51,292 nucleotides of DNA from Limimaricola cinnabarinus LL-001 (GCF_000466965.1 NZ_BATB01000019.1:1-51292); one strand, 5' to 3'; positions 1 to 8,897 are shown, counted from the first letter of the stretch. The notes: a model not told the origin generated them from the letters alone. Program-made: numbers and translations.

Positions 1-318
1 GCGCCAGCCGCCCCGCGCCTGCGGCGCACCACGCCCTGCGCGTCCTCCATGTCGAGCCCGTGACGGCGCGCAGAGCGCGACCGGCAGCGGCTGGCGGCAC
101 GCGTCGCGCCAGCGGGTCAGCTCGAGCGCGAAGCCGCGCGCGAGCAGCACCTTGCCGGTGCGGGCCTCGATCGCCGCGATGGCGGCGCGCAGGAACCCGG
201 CGAGGCCCGTGTCCTGCAGCCCGGTCTCGGCAAAGCCGGTGCCCAGCCGCAGATGCGCGCGAAGCCCCTCGACCGGCAGCGATGTCTCGGGCACGACGCC
301 CGTTTCGATCAGTCTCAT
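1..318 (-). CDS. GTA gp6-like head-tail connector, partial and frameshifted
   Basis: Follows the capsid gene in the same direction and runs off the left edge. From the ATG at 318 the protein begins MRLIETGVVPETSLPVEGLR and continues with a helical AAIAAIEARTGKVLLARGF segment, which I recognise as the phage/GTA connector fold (YqbG/gp6 type) that joins capsid portal to tail. After about residue 80 the expected sequence (AVTG, then LDMEDAQGVVRR) appears in two other frames around positions 57-80, so two single-base errors or mutations are likely there. The family is about 195 residues, so roughly half is present. Confidence 0.6.
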   Translation of the reverse strand, partial: MRLIETGVVPETSLPVEGLRAHLRLGTGFAETGLQDTGLAGFLRAAIAAIEARTGKVLLARGFALELTRWRDACRQPLPVALCAPSRARHGGRAGRGAPQARGGWR

Positions 319-382
319 CACCCGTCCTTTCGACGTCACGGCAACAGCGCCGGGCCACCCGGCAGGGCGGCCCGGCCCGGCA

Positions 383-1534
383 TCAGGCGATGCCGAACTT
401 CAGAAGCTTGATCGCCGCGAAGTCGCTCACCGCGCCGCCGACACGCTTGGTCGCGTAGAAAAGGACATGCGGCTTGGCCGAGAAGGGATCGCGCAGCACC
501 CGCAGGTCGGGACGCTCGGCGATGGTGTAGCCCGCCTCGAAATTGCCGAAGGCCAGCGCGCAGGCGTCGCTTGCGATGTCGGGCATGTCCTCGGCGATCA
601 GCACCGGGTAGCCCAGGAGCCGCGCCGGTTCGCCCGCCGAGAGGCCGTCGGACCACAAGAACCGGCCATCGGCGTCCTTGAGCTTGCGCAGGGCGCCCGC
701 GGTGCGCGAGTTCATCACGAAGCTCGCCCCCGCGCGGTAGGGCGCGCCGAGACGGTAGACCAGATCGATCACCGCGTCGGCGGGGTTGGTCGCATCGAAA
801 CCGCCATCGGTGCCGGTCGCGACATAGCCCAGGCTGCCCCAGCTCCAGCCGTCATCATCCGTCCGCGGGTAGCTCAGGATGCCGGTCGGTTTGTCGATGC
901 CGTCGCCCGACACGAAAGCGGCTGCCTCCGAGCGCGCGAAGGTGTCGGCGATGCGCCCCGCGAGCCAGCCCTCGATATCGAAGGCGCTGTCGTCCAGGAG
1001 CCGCTGGCTCGCCTTGGGCAGCGCCGACAACTCGTGCAGCGGGATGCTGATCCGGTCGATCTGCGGCGTGCCGGTCTCGGTCCGGGACGCCGCCTCGCCC
1101 GACCAGCCGGCGCCGGGCTCGCCATGGTCGATCAGCACGTCGTAGGAGCCTGCATCGACCGCCACCACGGAGGCGATGGCGCGCAGCGAGGCGGTCGCAC
1201 CCAGCACGCCGCGCACGCGCTCGGCGGTCTGCGGATCGACGAGATAGCCGCCATCGGCGGCGACGGTCGTGCTCATCGCCTTGCCTTCGAGGTCGAGGCC
1301 GCGCAGCCCGTCATCCTCGCCCGTGCGCAGATAGGCGCCGAAGGCGGTGCGGTGCGGCTGGCCTTCGGCCTTGGCTTCGAGAGCGGGGCGCGCGGCGAGC
1401 GCGGTCTTGCGGTCCAGTCTGGTCATCCGATCGTCCTGTGCCTTGAGTTTCGTGCGGATCTCGGCCGAAAAGCGGCCAAGCTCGTCCATCAGCCCGCCGA
1501 TCTCGCGGCCAAGCTCGTTGTCGTCGTCACGCAT
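383..1534 (-). CDS. GTA major capsid protein, HK97 fold (gp5-like)
   Basis: Intact 383-residue HK97-type major capsid protein. The N-terminal ~60 residues form a charged helical scaffold (delta) domain that the protease encoded just upstream should remove. The mature part carries typical capsid stretches such as ADGGYLVDPQTAERV, the ASYDVLIDHGEPGAGW-like loop and a C-terminal DFAAIKLLKFGIA end. The start overlaps the last codons of the protease by 8 bases, the compact order of RcGTA-like clusters. It is one of the few GTA genes here without a frameshift, and it makes the identification of the cluster secure. Confidence 0.95.
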   Translation of the reverse strand: MRDDDNELGREIGGLMDELGRFSAEIRTKLKAQDDRMTRLDRKTALAARPALEAKAEGQPHRTAFGAYLRTGEDDGLRGLDLEGKAMSTTVAADGGYLVDPQTAERVRGVLGATASLRAIASVVAVDAGSYDVLIDHGEPGAGWSGEAASRTETGTPQIDRISIPLHELSALPKASQRLLDDSAFDIEGWLAGRIADTFARSEAAAFVSGDGIDKPTGILSYPRTDDDGWSWGSLGYVATGTDGGFDATNPADAVIDLVYRLGAPYRAGASFVMNSRTAGALRKLKDADGRFLWSDGLSAGEPARLLGYPVLIAEDMPDIASDACALAFGNFEAGYTIAERPDLRVLRDPFSAKPHVLFYATKRVGGAVSDFAAIKLLKFGIA

Positions 1535-2077
1535 CGCGTTCTTCCCCTTCGCCCCTGAGCAGGCAGCGCGCCGCCCGCACCTTTGCCGCCAGCGCGTCCT
1601 CGTGCTTGGCGCTCACGCGCGCCTCGCGCAGCATCGGGAAGGTCACCAGCGACACCTCCCAAAGCTCCAGCTCGTCGAGCCTGCGGCCCGCACCGTCCTT
1701 CCTCGCGCGTCGGGTGCGGTAGCCGATCGACAGACCGTCGATCGCTCCGGCGGCGACCAGCGCCGCCGCCTCGCGACCCTGCGCCACCTCCATGAGAATC
1801 CGGCCCTTGACCCAGAGGCCGGTGCCGTCCTCGCGCACCTCGTCCCAGACGCCGATGGGCCGCACGGGATCGTGCTGCCACAGCATCCGCACCCGCCCGC
1901 CGCAGCCTTCGAGCCGCTTGAGCGAGGCGGCGTAGGCCCCGGGCTCCACCACGTCGCCGCCCTGATCGGGCCTGCCGAAGAACGAGGCGTAGCCCGAGAT
2001 CACCGCGCCCTCCCCGATCTCCAATGGCCCGGCGCCTCTGTGCCGCCCGCGCAGAACTTGCGTTCCAGCTCCATCAT
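1527..2077 (-). CDS. GTA prohead protease, HK97 U35 family (gp4-like), apparent frameshift
   Basis: Serine protease (HK97 prohead protease family) that trims the capsid scaffold domain. The C-terminal 165 residues read EIGEGAVISGYASFFGRPD, then MLWQHDPVRPIGVW with the family's His, and GLSIGYRT with the catalytic Ser. The real N-terminus (MMELERKFCAGGTEAPG) lies upstream in another frame from the ATG at 2077, and the two join if one G is restored near 2027. A purifying G-rich ribosome site precedes 2077. The TTG at 2024 is an alternative start that would avoid the frameshift, but the upstream residues match what I know of the family. Lies between the small head protein and capsid, as in other GTAs. 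Confidence 0.85.
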
Positions 2078-2085
2078 CCTCTCCC

Positions 2086-2301
2086 TCACAGCCCCACGAT
2101 CTGTTGCGCCGCCTGCGCGCCGATGGCGGCGACGACGCCGTAGACGGCGAGCCAGAGCCTGCGCTCCAGCCGCTCCATCACCGCTTCGATCCGCTCCAGC
2201 GTCGCGGCCACCTGCGCGAATTGCAGCGCCACCAGCCGCTCATGCGCCTCGATCCTGAGGCCCGGCGCGCAGGCGAAGCGGTGCTCGCGCAGATCATCCA
2301 T
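2086..2301 (-). CDS. Small GTA head-formation protein (gp3.5-like)
   Basis: 71-residue protein beginning MDDLREHRFACAPGLRIEAH, with an amphipathic helix (RIEAVMERLERRL) followed by one hydrophobic segment (WLAVYGVVAAIGAQAAQQIV) at the C-terminus. Its size, helix-plus-membrane layout and place between portal and prohead protease match the short protein found at this site in Rhodobacterales GTA clusters and annotated as a GTA head formation protein. The start overlaps the portal stop by 8 bases, so translation is probably coupled. The exact role in the particle is not known to me. Confidence 0.8.
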   Translation of the reverse strand: MDDLREHRFACAPGLRIEAHERLVALQFAQVAATLERIEAVMERLERRLWLAVYGVVAAIGAQAAQQIVGL

Positions 2302-3466
2302 CGGAGCCGACCTCGTGCGCCGGAAGGCCCAGCAGCGCGCGCTTTTCCGCATCGGTCAGGAAAAGCGCCTCCGAGACCCGCCGCCACTGCCCGTCGCGCT
2401 CGGCGGCCAAGGCGGGCACCTGATCGAGATCGACCCGAAGCTCGAACCGCGCCTCGGAGACATCCGACAGCCATTCGGCCAGCGCACCTGCGATGCGCGA
2501 CATCAAGGGCAGCACGGTCAGGCGGTAGAAGGCGCGGTTCGCCTCCTGGTAATTGGCGTAGGTGGCGTCGCCCGGTATCCCGAGGATCATCGGCGGCACC
2601 CCGAAGGCCACCGCGATCTCGCGCGCCGCCGCCTCCTTGGTCTTCTGGAACTCCATGTCCGAGGGCGAAAAGCCCATCGGCTTCCAGTCGAGCCCGCCTT
2701 CGAGCAGCATCGGGCGTCCGGCGTTGCGCGCGCCCTGGTGCTGGCTCTCCATCTCCTCGACCAGCCGGTCGTATTGATCGGGCGTCAGCCCCGCCTGCCC
2801 GTCGGCGCCGCGATAGACGATCGCGCCCGAGGGACGCGCGGCGTTGTCGAGAAGCGCCTTGGACCAGGCCGAGGCGGCGTTGTGCACGTCGATCGCCGTG
2901 GCGGCGGCCGAAAGCGCCGAGAGGCCGTAATGGTCGTCCTGCGGGTGAAAGCTCTTGATGTGGCAGATCGGGGAGACGGCCTCGCTCACGGCGAAACGGT
3001 GCTTGCGGCCGCCCACGGCATAGTCATAGGCCACCGGCCAGCCATCCGGCCCCGGCACCAGCGACACCCGGTCCGAGCGCAGCACATGAAGCTCGAACGG
3101 CAGGCCGCCGTCGCCCACCGCCTCGACATAGCCATTGCCGGTCAGAAGGATCTGTCCGACCAGCGCCTCGATCAGCTCGGCCCGGCCCTGTCCGGGGTTG
3201 GGCCGCGCCAGAAGCGCCAATGCGGGGTGTTCGTCATAGCGGCGTCCGCGATCCTGCAGCATCAGGGGCAGCGCCGCCGCCGCCTCTGAGATGAGCCGCA
3301 CCGCGCGGAACCCCACCGGGTTGCCGACAAAGCCCGCGCGAGTGAGCGAGACCGTGTCCCGCGCGCTCCACGCCGGTCGTCCCGCGCCGGGCCATGCGAG
3401 GCACCGCCCCGCCGCCGAGGCCTTGGCCTCGGGCGCCCCCTTGTCGCGCTTGAAGAACTCGAACAT
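2294..3466 (-). CDS. GTA portal protein, HK97 type (gp3-like)
   Basis: 390-residue phage portal protein that forms the DNA entry vertex of the head and docks terminase. Recognisable stretches: AWSARDTVSLTRAGFVGNPV near the start, GRAELIEALVGQILLTGNGY, PICHIKSFHPQDDHYGLS, KALLDNAARPSGAIVYRGAD, and AFGVPPMILGIPGDATYAN. I place the start at the ATG at 3466 (MFEFFKRDKGAP); the open frame continues upstream to 4888 only because a terminase frameshift puts it in frame, so there is no real fusion. Codes in line with the capsid and protease. Confidence 0.95.
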   Translation of the reverse strand: MFEFFKRDKGAPEAKASAAGRCLAWPGAGRPAWSARDTVSLTRAGFVGNPVGFRAVRLISEAAAALPLMLQDRGRRYDEHPALALLARPNPGQGRAELIEALVGQILLTGNGYVEAVGDGGLPFELHVLRSDRVSLVPGPDGWPVAYDYAVGGRKHRFAVSEAVSPICHIKSFHPQDDHYGLSALSAAATAIDVHNAASAWSKALLDNAARPSGAIVYRGADGQAGLTPDQYDRLVEEMESQHQGARNAGRPMLLEGGLDWKPMGFSPSDMEFQKTKEAAAREIAVAFGVPPMILGIPGDATYANYQEANRAFYRLTVLPLMSRIAGALAEWLSDVSEARFELRVDLDQVPALAAERDGQWRRVSEALFLTDAEKRALLGLPAHEVGSDG

Positions 3467-3642
3467 CGCCGCCCCCCGCTGGTCGTCACTGCGTCTTGGC
3501 GAGGAGAATGACAGCGCCGGGTTGGGAAACCGGGAACGGGGCGCGCGGTGGTCGGGGGGCTGCGCAACACCCCGGCGTCGGAGGGGCCGCCGCCCCCGCC
3601 GCCGCGCGGCCCCCCGCGAGTATTTGCAGAGTGAAGTGCGGC

Positions 3643-5028
3643 CTAGAGCGTCCTGAACCGGGGCCTGCGCCACGCCTGCGCGGGCGCGATCAACAGCTCG
3701 TGCAGGGCCCAGACGAGGGCGTCCGCGCGGTCGGGCGAGCCCGCGCCCAGAAAACCGCGCGCCGTCATTTGCGCCAACTGATCCTCGAGCGCGCCGAGGC
3801 CGCGCAAATGGTGCACGCGCCCCTGCTCGTAGAGGGCCGCCACCGGCTCGGCCCGAAGCCCCTTGGACCGCCCGGCATGCAGCGCCTTGAACGGCACCAT
3901 GGGATCGACCTGCCGCACCACCGTCTCGACCAGTGCGCCGCCCTGGTTCACCTCGGCGACCATGCGCTCGGCCCCGTGCCGGACCATCGCGGCGCAGGCG
4001 GCCCGGGCCCAGTCGAGCGGCGAGGCCGCCTCGACCGTCGCATCCTCGATCACATAGGCCCGCCAGTCCTGCGGCGGGCCCTGCATCACCGCCCCCGCCA
4101 CCACGATGCCGCCAGGCGTCCGAGGCGGCGTGGCCGCTCACCGACGGGTCGACCGCGACGACGATCCGGTCGAGATCGGGCGCGCTGTCGGTCAGGCAGG
4201 CCGCGAGCATTTCGGCGGTCCAGAGCGCGCCTTCGGCATCGGCCAGCAGCACGCCTTCGAGCTCCTGGCGCCCCTGCCGCGTGCCGGCGTAGCGGCGCTG
4301 CATCTCGTCGAGGAACCCGCGCGCGAGATTGGCGGCGTTGGCCTGCGTGGCCGCGTGGGTGACCACCGTGCTGTCGGCGGCCAGCAGGTCGCGCAGCACC
4401 GGCGCATTGCGCGGCGTCGTCGTCACGCAGGCGCGCGGATCGCCCAGGCGCAGCCCGAATTGCAGCATATCCCACGCCTCGGCCCCGCGCTTCCACTTGG
4501 CCAGCTCGTCGGCCCATGCCGCGTCGAATTGCGGGCCGCGCAGCGCCTCGTAATCATGCGCCGAGAAGATCTGCGCCACGGCGCCGTTGGACCATGTCAG
4601 CATCCGCCGCGTCGCGCTCCAGACCGGTCTGCGGTCGGGCGGCGAACAGGCCATGATGCCGCTTTCGCCGAACACCATGACCTCGCGCGCCTGATCGAGC
4701 GTCTCGCCCACCAAGGCCACGCGCCGCGCCCGGCCCGCGTCACCGGGGCGCGCGCCTCGACCTGCGCGCGCACCCATTCGGCCCCGGCGCGGGTCTTGCC
4801 CGCGCCGCGCCCGCCGAGGATCACCCATGTGCGCCAGTCGCCCTTGGGCGCAAGTTGATGCGGCAGCGCCCAGAGGTCGAAGAGCCATGGCAGCGCCGCC
4901 AGCTCCGCCGCGTCCAGACCATCGAGGAACTCAGCCCTCGCGGCAGCAGGCGCGCAGGCGATCCAGCCGGCAACCGATCCGCCGCCGGGCGTCGTCGATG
5001 TCGATCTCTCCGGCCACGAGACCGCCAT
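3643..5028 (-). CDS. terL: GTA large terminase (TerL), two apparent frameshifts
   Basis: DNA-packaging motor. Read in order it gives LAALPWLFDLWALPHQLAP, the Walker A region VILGGRGAGKTRAGAEWVR, RRVALVGETLDQAREVMVFG, FDAAWADELAKWKRGAEAWD, then nuclease-domain pieces RIVVAVDPSVSG, MVAEVNQGGALVETVVRQVD and GSPDRADALVWALHELL. These pieces sit in three frames: one base is missing near 4744 and one is extra near 4113. Correcting both gives a normal-length terminase. The start is uncertain because no ATG precedes the conserved region closely; the ATG at 5028 is in frame and overlaps terS, and a further upstream error cannot be excluded. Separated from the portal by about 180 bases. Confidence 0.85.
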
Positions 5029-5269
5029 CCTGTCGCTTGAGCCAGTCATTGAACTTCCTCTCCACCTCGAACGCCCCCTTAAGAGCGCTCTCCAGATCGT
5101 TGATCTTCTTTTGCAATTCCTTCGGCTCTGCGGCCTCATCGCGGACATCTTCCAGAAGATCCGCCAAGGTGGAGCGCACCGAAGACAACAGCCCCCAAGC
5201 GTCCTGCCACTCCTTGCGCCGCGCCGCATCGTCCGGCGCCGAGGCGCTGGTCGTTTCATCCATGCTCAT
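4931..5269 (-). CDS. Probable GTA small terminase (gp1-like)
   Basis: 112-residue, highly helical acidic protein starting MSMDETTSASAPDDAARRKE, with coiled-coil-like ELQKKINDLESALKGAFEVE and a VRSTLADLLEDVRDEA segment. First gene of the cluster and directly before TerL, the place of the RcGTA gene 1 product, which has been proposed to be the small terminase subunit. Two ATGs (5269 and 5263) are possible; 5269 is taken. Assignment rests on position, size and helical character more than on invariant motifs. Confidence 0.7.
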   Translation of the reverse strand: MSMDETTSASAPDDAARRKEWQDAWGLLSSVRSTLADLLEDVRDEAAEPKELQKKINDLESALKGAFEVERKFNDWLKRQDGGLVAGEIDIDDARRRIGCRLDRLRACCREG

Positions 5270-5309
5270 GCCTGTCTGTTGTTGTCGCAGCCGGAGAGCG
5301 GACACGAAA

Positions 5310-5341
5310 AAGGCGGCCCCGGATTGCTCCGGTGCCGCCTT
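5310..5341 (-). terminator. Intrinsic terminator between mltG and the GTA cluster, also inside the GTA leader
   Basis: On the minus strand AAGGCGGC pairs with GCCGCCTT (5310-5317 with 5334-5341), with an inner CCGGA/TCCGG stem, and is followed by TTTTTCG. It can end mltG transcripts. A candidate GTA promoter lies upstream of it, so it would also be in the transcribed leader of the GTA operon. Confidence 0.75.
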
Positions 5342-5366
5342 GCCAAACTCTCTCAGCCTGCCTTTG

Positions 5367-5395
5367 ACTTTACGTCAGACCGTCCTGAAAGTCAA
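5367..5395 (-). promoter_or_regulatory. Candidate GTA promoter inside an 8-bp inverted repeat
   Basis: On the minus strand TTGACT (5395-5390) is followed after 17 bases by TAAAGT (5372-5367), a good vegetative promoter fit. The same stretch is bounded by a perfect inverted repeat, TTGACTTT at 5364-5371 and AAAGTCAA at 5388-5395, that overlaps both elements and could bind a regulator. It points at terS and lies downstream of mltG. Confidence 0.5.
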
Positions 5396-5446
5396 TGATG
5401 CCGATCTTAGGAATGCCGCGCAAGCGTCCGTTCCGTTTACGAAAAA

Positions 5447-6613
5447 TCAATTCTGGGCGGCTGCGCGCTCGGCCTCGATCTTGCGCCATACGGCGACGTT
5501 GCTGTTATGCTCGGCCAGCGTCTCGGCAAAGGCGTGGCCGCCCGTGCCGTCGGCCACGAAGAACACGTAGTCGGTCGTCGCCGGGTTCAGCGCCGCCTCG
5601 ATCGCCGCGCGGCCGGGGTTGGCGATGGGTGTCGGCGGCAGGCCGTTGATGACATAGGTGTTCCATGGCGTCTCGGCGCGCAGCTCGCTCTGGCGCAGAC
5701 CGCGGCCCAACACGCCCTCGCCCTCGGTAATGCCATAGATCACCGTCGGGTCGGTCTGAAGCCGCATGCCTTGGCGCAGGCGGTTGACGAAGACGCTCGC
5801 CACCTGTGGGCGCTCGGCGCCGACACCGGTTTCCTTCTCGACGATAGAGGCGAGGATCAGCGCCTCCTCGGGAGTCTCGAGCGGAAGATCGCCGGCCCGG
5901 TTCTCCCAAGCCTCGGCGAGGATCGCGGCCTGCGCCGCGGCCATCCGGTCGAGCACCGCCCCGACCTGCGTGCCCGGCGCGATCTCGTAACTGTCGGGCG
6001 CGAGGCTGCCCTCGGCCGGGATCTCCTCGACATCGCCCTCGAGCGTGTCGAGCGCGTTGAGCGCGTTGACCACCTGCCACGAGGTCACGCCCTCGGCCAT
6101 GGAGATGCGGTAGCGCGTGTCGGCCCGCGCGCGCATGGACTGGTATTCGGCCGGGATTTTGACGCTCTCGGCGGTGGGGTCGAACTCGGCCAGCTCGGTA
6201 TAGTTCGAGGTCGCGGGGTCGAGCTCGCGCACCTCGGCCAGCACCGCGTTGACGCCGATCTTGTAGAGGATCTCGGTGCCGCAGGTCGAAGCGCCGCCGC
6301 GTGTCACGATATCGACGATGCGCGACATCGAGGACCGCTCGGGGATCAGGTGGCTGCCGGCCTTGAGCTGCCCGGCCTTCTCGGAATATTCGGCCCCGAT
6401 GCGGAACACCGAAGCCGAGCCGATCGCGCCCTGTTCTTCGAGCCGGGCGCTGACGCTGCGCATGTTGGTGCCCGGCTCGACCCGCAGGCAGATCGCCGCC
6501 TCGAGCGGCCCCTCGTCCGAATACGCGTTGACCCCCCAGGCGATGACGCCCGCCGCCCCCGCGAGGCCGACGATCAGGAAGGTGATGGTGTTCGAGGCGA
6601 GGTGACGCCACAT
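5447..6613 (-). CDS. mltG: Endolytic murein transglycosylase MltG
   Basis: 388-residue inner-membrane enzyme that cuts nascent glycan strands and sets their length. An N-terminal membrane helix (ITFLIVGLAGAAGVIAWGV) is followed by a LysM-like region (LRVEPGTNMRSVSARLEEQG) and the YceG/MltG catalytic domain: ALILASIVEKETG with the catalytic Glu, VFVNRLRQGMRLQTDPTVIY, and WNTYVINGLPPTPIANPG. The start ATG overlaps the fabF stop (TGATG), so it is translationally coupled to fabF, a pairing common in Alphaproteobacteria. Ends 105 bases before an intrinsic terminator. Confidence 0.95.
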   Translation of the reverse strand: MWRHLASNTITFLIVGLAGAAGVIAWGVNAYSDEGPLEAAICLRVEPGTNMRSVSARLEEQGAIGSASVFRIGAEYSEKAGQLKAGSHLIPERSSMSRIVDIVTRGGASTCGTEILYKIGVNAVLAEVRELDPATSNYTELAEFDPTAESVKIPAEYQSMRARADTRYRISMAEGVTSWQVVNALNALDTLEGDVEEIPAEGSLAPDSYEIAPGTQVGAVLDRMAAAQAAILAEAWENRAGDLPLETPEEALILASIVEKETGVGAERPQVASVFVNRLRQGMRLQTDPTVIYGITEGEGVLGRGLRQSELRAETPWNTYVINGLPPTPIANPGRAAIEAALNPATTDYVFFVADGTGGHAFAETLAEHNSNVAVWRKIEAERAAAQN

Positions 6614-7881
6614 CAGGAGGCGACCTTTCCGAAGAGCACGCTCGCATTGGTGCCGCCAAAGCCGAAGCTGTTGGACAGCGCGATGTCGATCTTGCGCTCG
6701 CGTTTGGCGTTGGGGGCGAGATCGACGGTGGTTTCGACCGCGAGATCGTCGAGGTTGATCGTCGGCGGCGCGACCTGATCGCGGATCGCGAGGATGCAGA
6801 AGATCGCCTCGATCGCGCCCGCCGCCCCGAGAAGGTGGCCGGTCATCGACTTGGTCGAGGACATGGTGACGTTCGACACCGCGTCGCCCATCAGCCGCTC
6901 CACCGCGCCAAGTTCGATCGTGTCGGCCATGGTCGAGGTGCCATGCGCGTTGATGTAGTCGATCCGAGCGGGATCGATGCCCGCATCCTTGATCGCCATG
7001 CGCATCGCCCGCTCGCCGCCTTCGCCGCCCTCGGCGGGGGCGGTGATGTGGTAGGCGTCGCCCGACAGGCCATAGCCCAGCACCTCGGCATAGATCTTGG
7101 CGCCCCGGGCCTTGGCGTGCTCGTATTCCTCGAGCACGACGATGCCCGCGCCCTCGCCCATGACGAAGCCGTCGCGGTCGGCGTCATAGGGGCGGCTCGC
7201 CGCCTGCGGGTTGTCGCGCCGCTTGGTCGAGAGCGCCTTGCAGGCGTTGAAGCCGGCGATGCCGATCTCGGAGATCGCAGCCTCGGCGCCGCCCGCGACC
7301 ATCACGTCGGCCGAGCCGTATTTGATGAGACGCGCCGCGTCGCCGATGGCGTGCGCGCCGGTCGAGCAGGCGGTGACGACCGAATGGTTCGGCCCCTTGA
7401 AGCCGTAGCGGATCGAGACCTGACCCGAGATCAGGTTGATCAGCGCGCCGGGGATAAAGAAGGGCGAGACGCGGCGCGGGCCCTTGTCGCGGATGAGCAG
7501 CGCCGTCTCGGCGATCGAGTTCAGACCGCCGATGCCCGAACCGATCATCACGCCGGTGCGCTCGCGCTCGTCCTCGGTCTGCGGGGTCCAGCCGCTGTCC
7601 TCGACCGCCTGCTGCGCCGCCGCGATGCCGAACAGGATGAAGTCGTCGACCTTCCGCTGGTCCTTGGGCTCCATGTATTCATCTGGATCGAAGCGGATCG
7701 CCGGATCGACGCCCTCGCCCTGCGGCACCTCGCAGGCATAATTCGTGGCAAGGTGGGTCGCGTCGAAGCGGGTGATGGTGCCTGCCCCGGATTTTCCGGC
7801 CAGGATCGCGTCCCAGCTCGGCTCGACCTTGTCGGCCAGCGGCGTCACAAGCCCCAGCCCCGTCACGACAACTCGCCGCAT
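6613..7881 (-). CDS. fabF: 3-oxoacyl-ACP synthase II (KAS II)
   Basis: 422-residue condensing enzyme of fatty-acid elongation; joins malonyl-ACP to acyl-ACP with loss of CO2. Begins MRRVVVTGLGLVTPLADKVE. The Cys-His-His triad is visible: Cys in VVTACSTGAHAIGDAA, His in INAHGTSTMADTIE and His in SMTGHLLGAAGAIEA; the C-terminal SFGFGGTNAS loop is also present. The ATG at 7881 is chosen because conserved sequence begins there; an open frame extends 22 codons further upstream without family likeness. Upstream of mltG in one transcription unit; acpP, fabG and fabD lie nearby on the same strand. Confidence 0.97.
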   Translation of the reverse strand: MRRVVVTGLGLVTPLADKVEPSWDAILAGKSGAGTITRFDATHLATNYACEVPQGEGVDPAIRFDPDEYMEPKDQRKVDDFILFGIAAAQQAVEDSGWTPQTEDERERTGVMIGSGIGGLNSIAETALLIRDKGPRRVSPFFIPGALINLISGQVSIRYGFKGPNHSVVTACSTGAHAIGDAARLIKYGSADVMVAGGAEAAISEIGIAGFNACKALSTKRRDNPQAASRPYDADRDGFVMGEGAGIVVLEEYEHAKARGAKIYAEVLGYGLSGDAYHITAPAEGGEGGERAMRMAIKDAGIDPARIDYINAHGTSTMADTIELGAVERLMGDAVSNVTMSSTKSMTGHLLGAAGAIEAIFCILAIRDQVAPPTINLDDLAVETTVDLAPNAKRERKIDIALSNSFGFGGTNASVLFGKVAS

Positions 7882-8041
7882 CTGACCATCCTCTTCGCAA
7901 TAACTCGCGCCCTGATACCGCAGGGCTTCGCGCGGGAGCAAGAGCACGGGGGCCCCGAATCGCCGGTTGGTGCCATACCGGGCGAGTTAACGCGGATTTC
8001 AGCTTCGTCGGAGCATAGCTGGAGAGGTAAGGAGATCCGCC

Positions 8042-8836
8042 ATGCGCCTGTGGTTTGTGCCGATGTTGATCGTGATGACCGGGCCGCTGCGGGCCGATCC
8101 GGCCTGCGAAGCGGTGGAGACGCTCGGGCGTCTCGCGACCTCGGTCATGGCGGCCGATATCGGCGGGGCTGAGCGCGAGTTGCGCCGCATCAAGAGCGAC
8201 GGCGTGATGTGGGACCTGTCGGGCCATCCGCTTGCCATCCATCGTCGCGACATCGGGGCGTCCCTCTCGCTTGCCACCAGGGCGGTGGAGACGGCGCGGA
8301 TGCGGGGCCGCGCCGGGGCGGCGGCCGTGCTTTCGACCGAGGACGCGCGCGCGACCGCGGGACGGTTGGCCACGCTGGTGTCGCGCCATGCCTGCGGGCC
8401 GGTCGTGACGTCCGGGGCGCGTGGCGATGTCCGGATGGGGGCACTGGCCGGGATCAGCCTGTCCCGGATCGCCGGGGTCGGGGCCGGTGTGATGGGGGCC
8501 TGCACGGTGCTGATGCTGGCCGCGCATGTCATCGGCGTCAGGGGGGGCCGGAACCGGCGACGTGTGCCGCGTCACGCGGTGGACCTGCCCGCCCGGCTTC
8601 GCAGCGGCACCGCCGAGACCGGGACGCGCCTGATCGACATCAGCCGCCATGGCGCGAAGCTACGCCTCGGGCCCGAGTTCGAGCCCGCGGGTCTCAAGGG
8701 GGTGACGATCGTGCTGGGCGACCGGCGCATTGGCGCCACGGTGCAATGGCGCGACCGGCATCATGTCGGGGTGCAATTCCTGAAATCGCTGCCCGACGAG
8801 GTCGTGACGCCAATCCTGACCATGTCCGAGACCTGA
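8042..8836 (+). CDS. Exported/membrane protein with C-terminal PilZ domain
   Basis: 264 residues. An N-terminal signal segment (LWFVPMLIVMTGPLRADPA) precedes a ~120-residue region containing two Cys (CEAVETL and RHACGP) with no family I recognise, then a membrane helix (GVGAGVMGACTVLMLAAHVI) and a cytoplasmic PilZ domain. The PilZ part shows RRRVPRHAV and DISRHGAKL, the spaced RxxxR and D/NxSxxG motifs that bind cyclic di-GMP, and ends VQWRDRHHVGVQFL. The layout suggests a sensor linking an extracytoplasmic domain with c-di-GMP in the cytoplasm; the output is unknown. A good ribosome site (AAGGAG) precedes the ATG. Divergent from fabF. Confidence 0.8.
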   Translation: MRLWFVPMLIVMTGPLRADPACEAVETLGRLATSVMAADIGGAERELRRIKSDGVMWDLSGHPLAIHRRDIGASLSLATRAVETARMRGRAGAAAVLSTEDARATAGRLATLVSRHACGPVVTSGARGDVRMGALAGISLSRIAGVGAGVMGACTVLMLAAHVIGVRGGRNRRRVPRHAVDLPARLRSGTAETGTRLIDISRHGAKLRLGPEFEPAGLKGVTIVLGDRRIGATVQWRDRHHVGVQFLKSLPDEVVTPILTMSET

Positions 8837-8897
8837 GCGGGGCGCGGCCCCCTCCGGCTGTGGCGGTTCACGGCGCGAGAATGGGGCCGAAACGAAA

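Noticed and set aside
3590-3640. CRISPR or tandem repeat suspicion in the CCG-rich stretch between portal and terminase
   Set aside because: Only simple GC-rich sequence without regular units or spacers.
2294-4888. An 864-codon open frame spanning terminase and portal
   Set aside because: The middle is untranslatable in terms of either family; the portal has its own ATG at 3466 and the terminase C-terminus lies in another frame. The apparent fusion results from the indel near 4113.
5507-6778. Long plus-strand open frame antisense to mltG and fabF
   Set aside because: Mirror of conserved minus-strand genes in GC-rich DNA; His/Gly/Arg-rich composition with no family likeness.
6835-8172. 445-codon plus-strand open frame across fabF
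   Set aside because: Shadow of fabF; low-complexity composition, no ribosome site, overlaps a well-supported gene.
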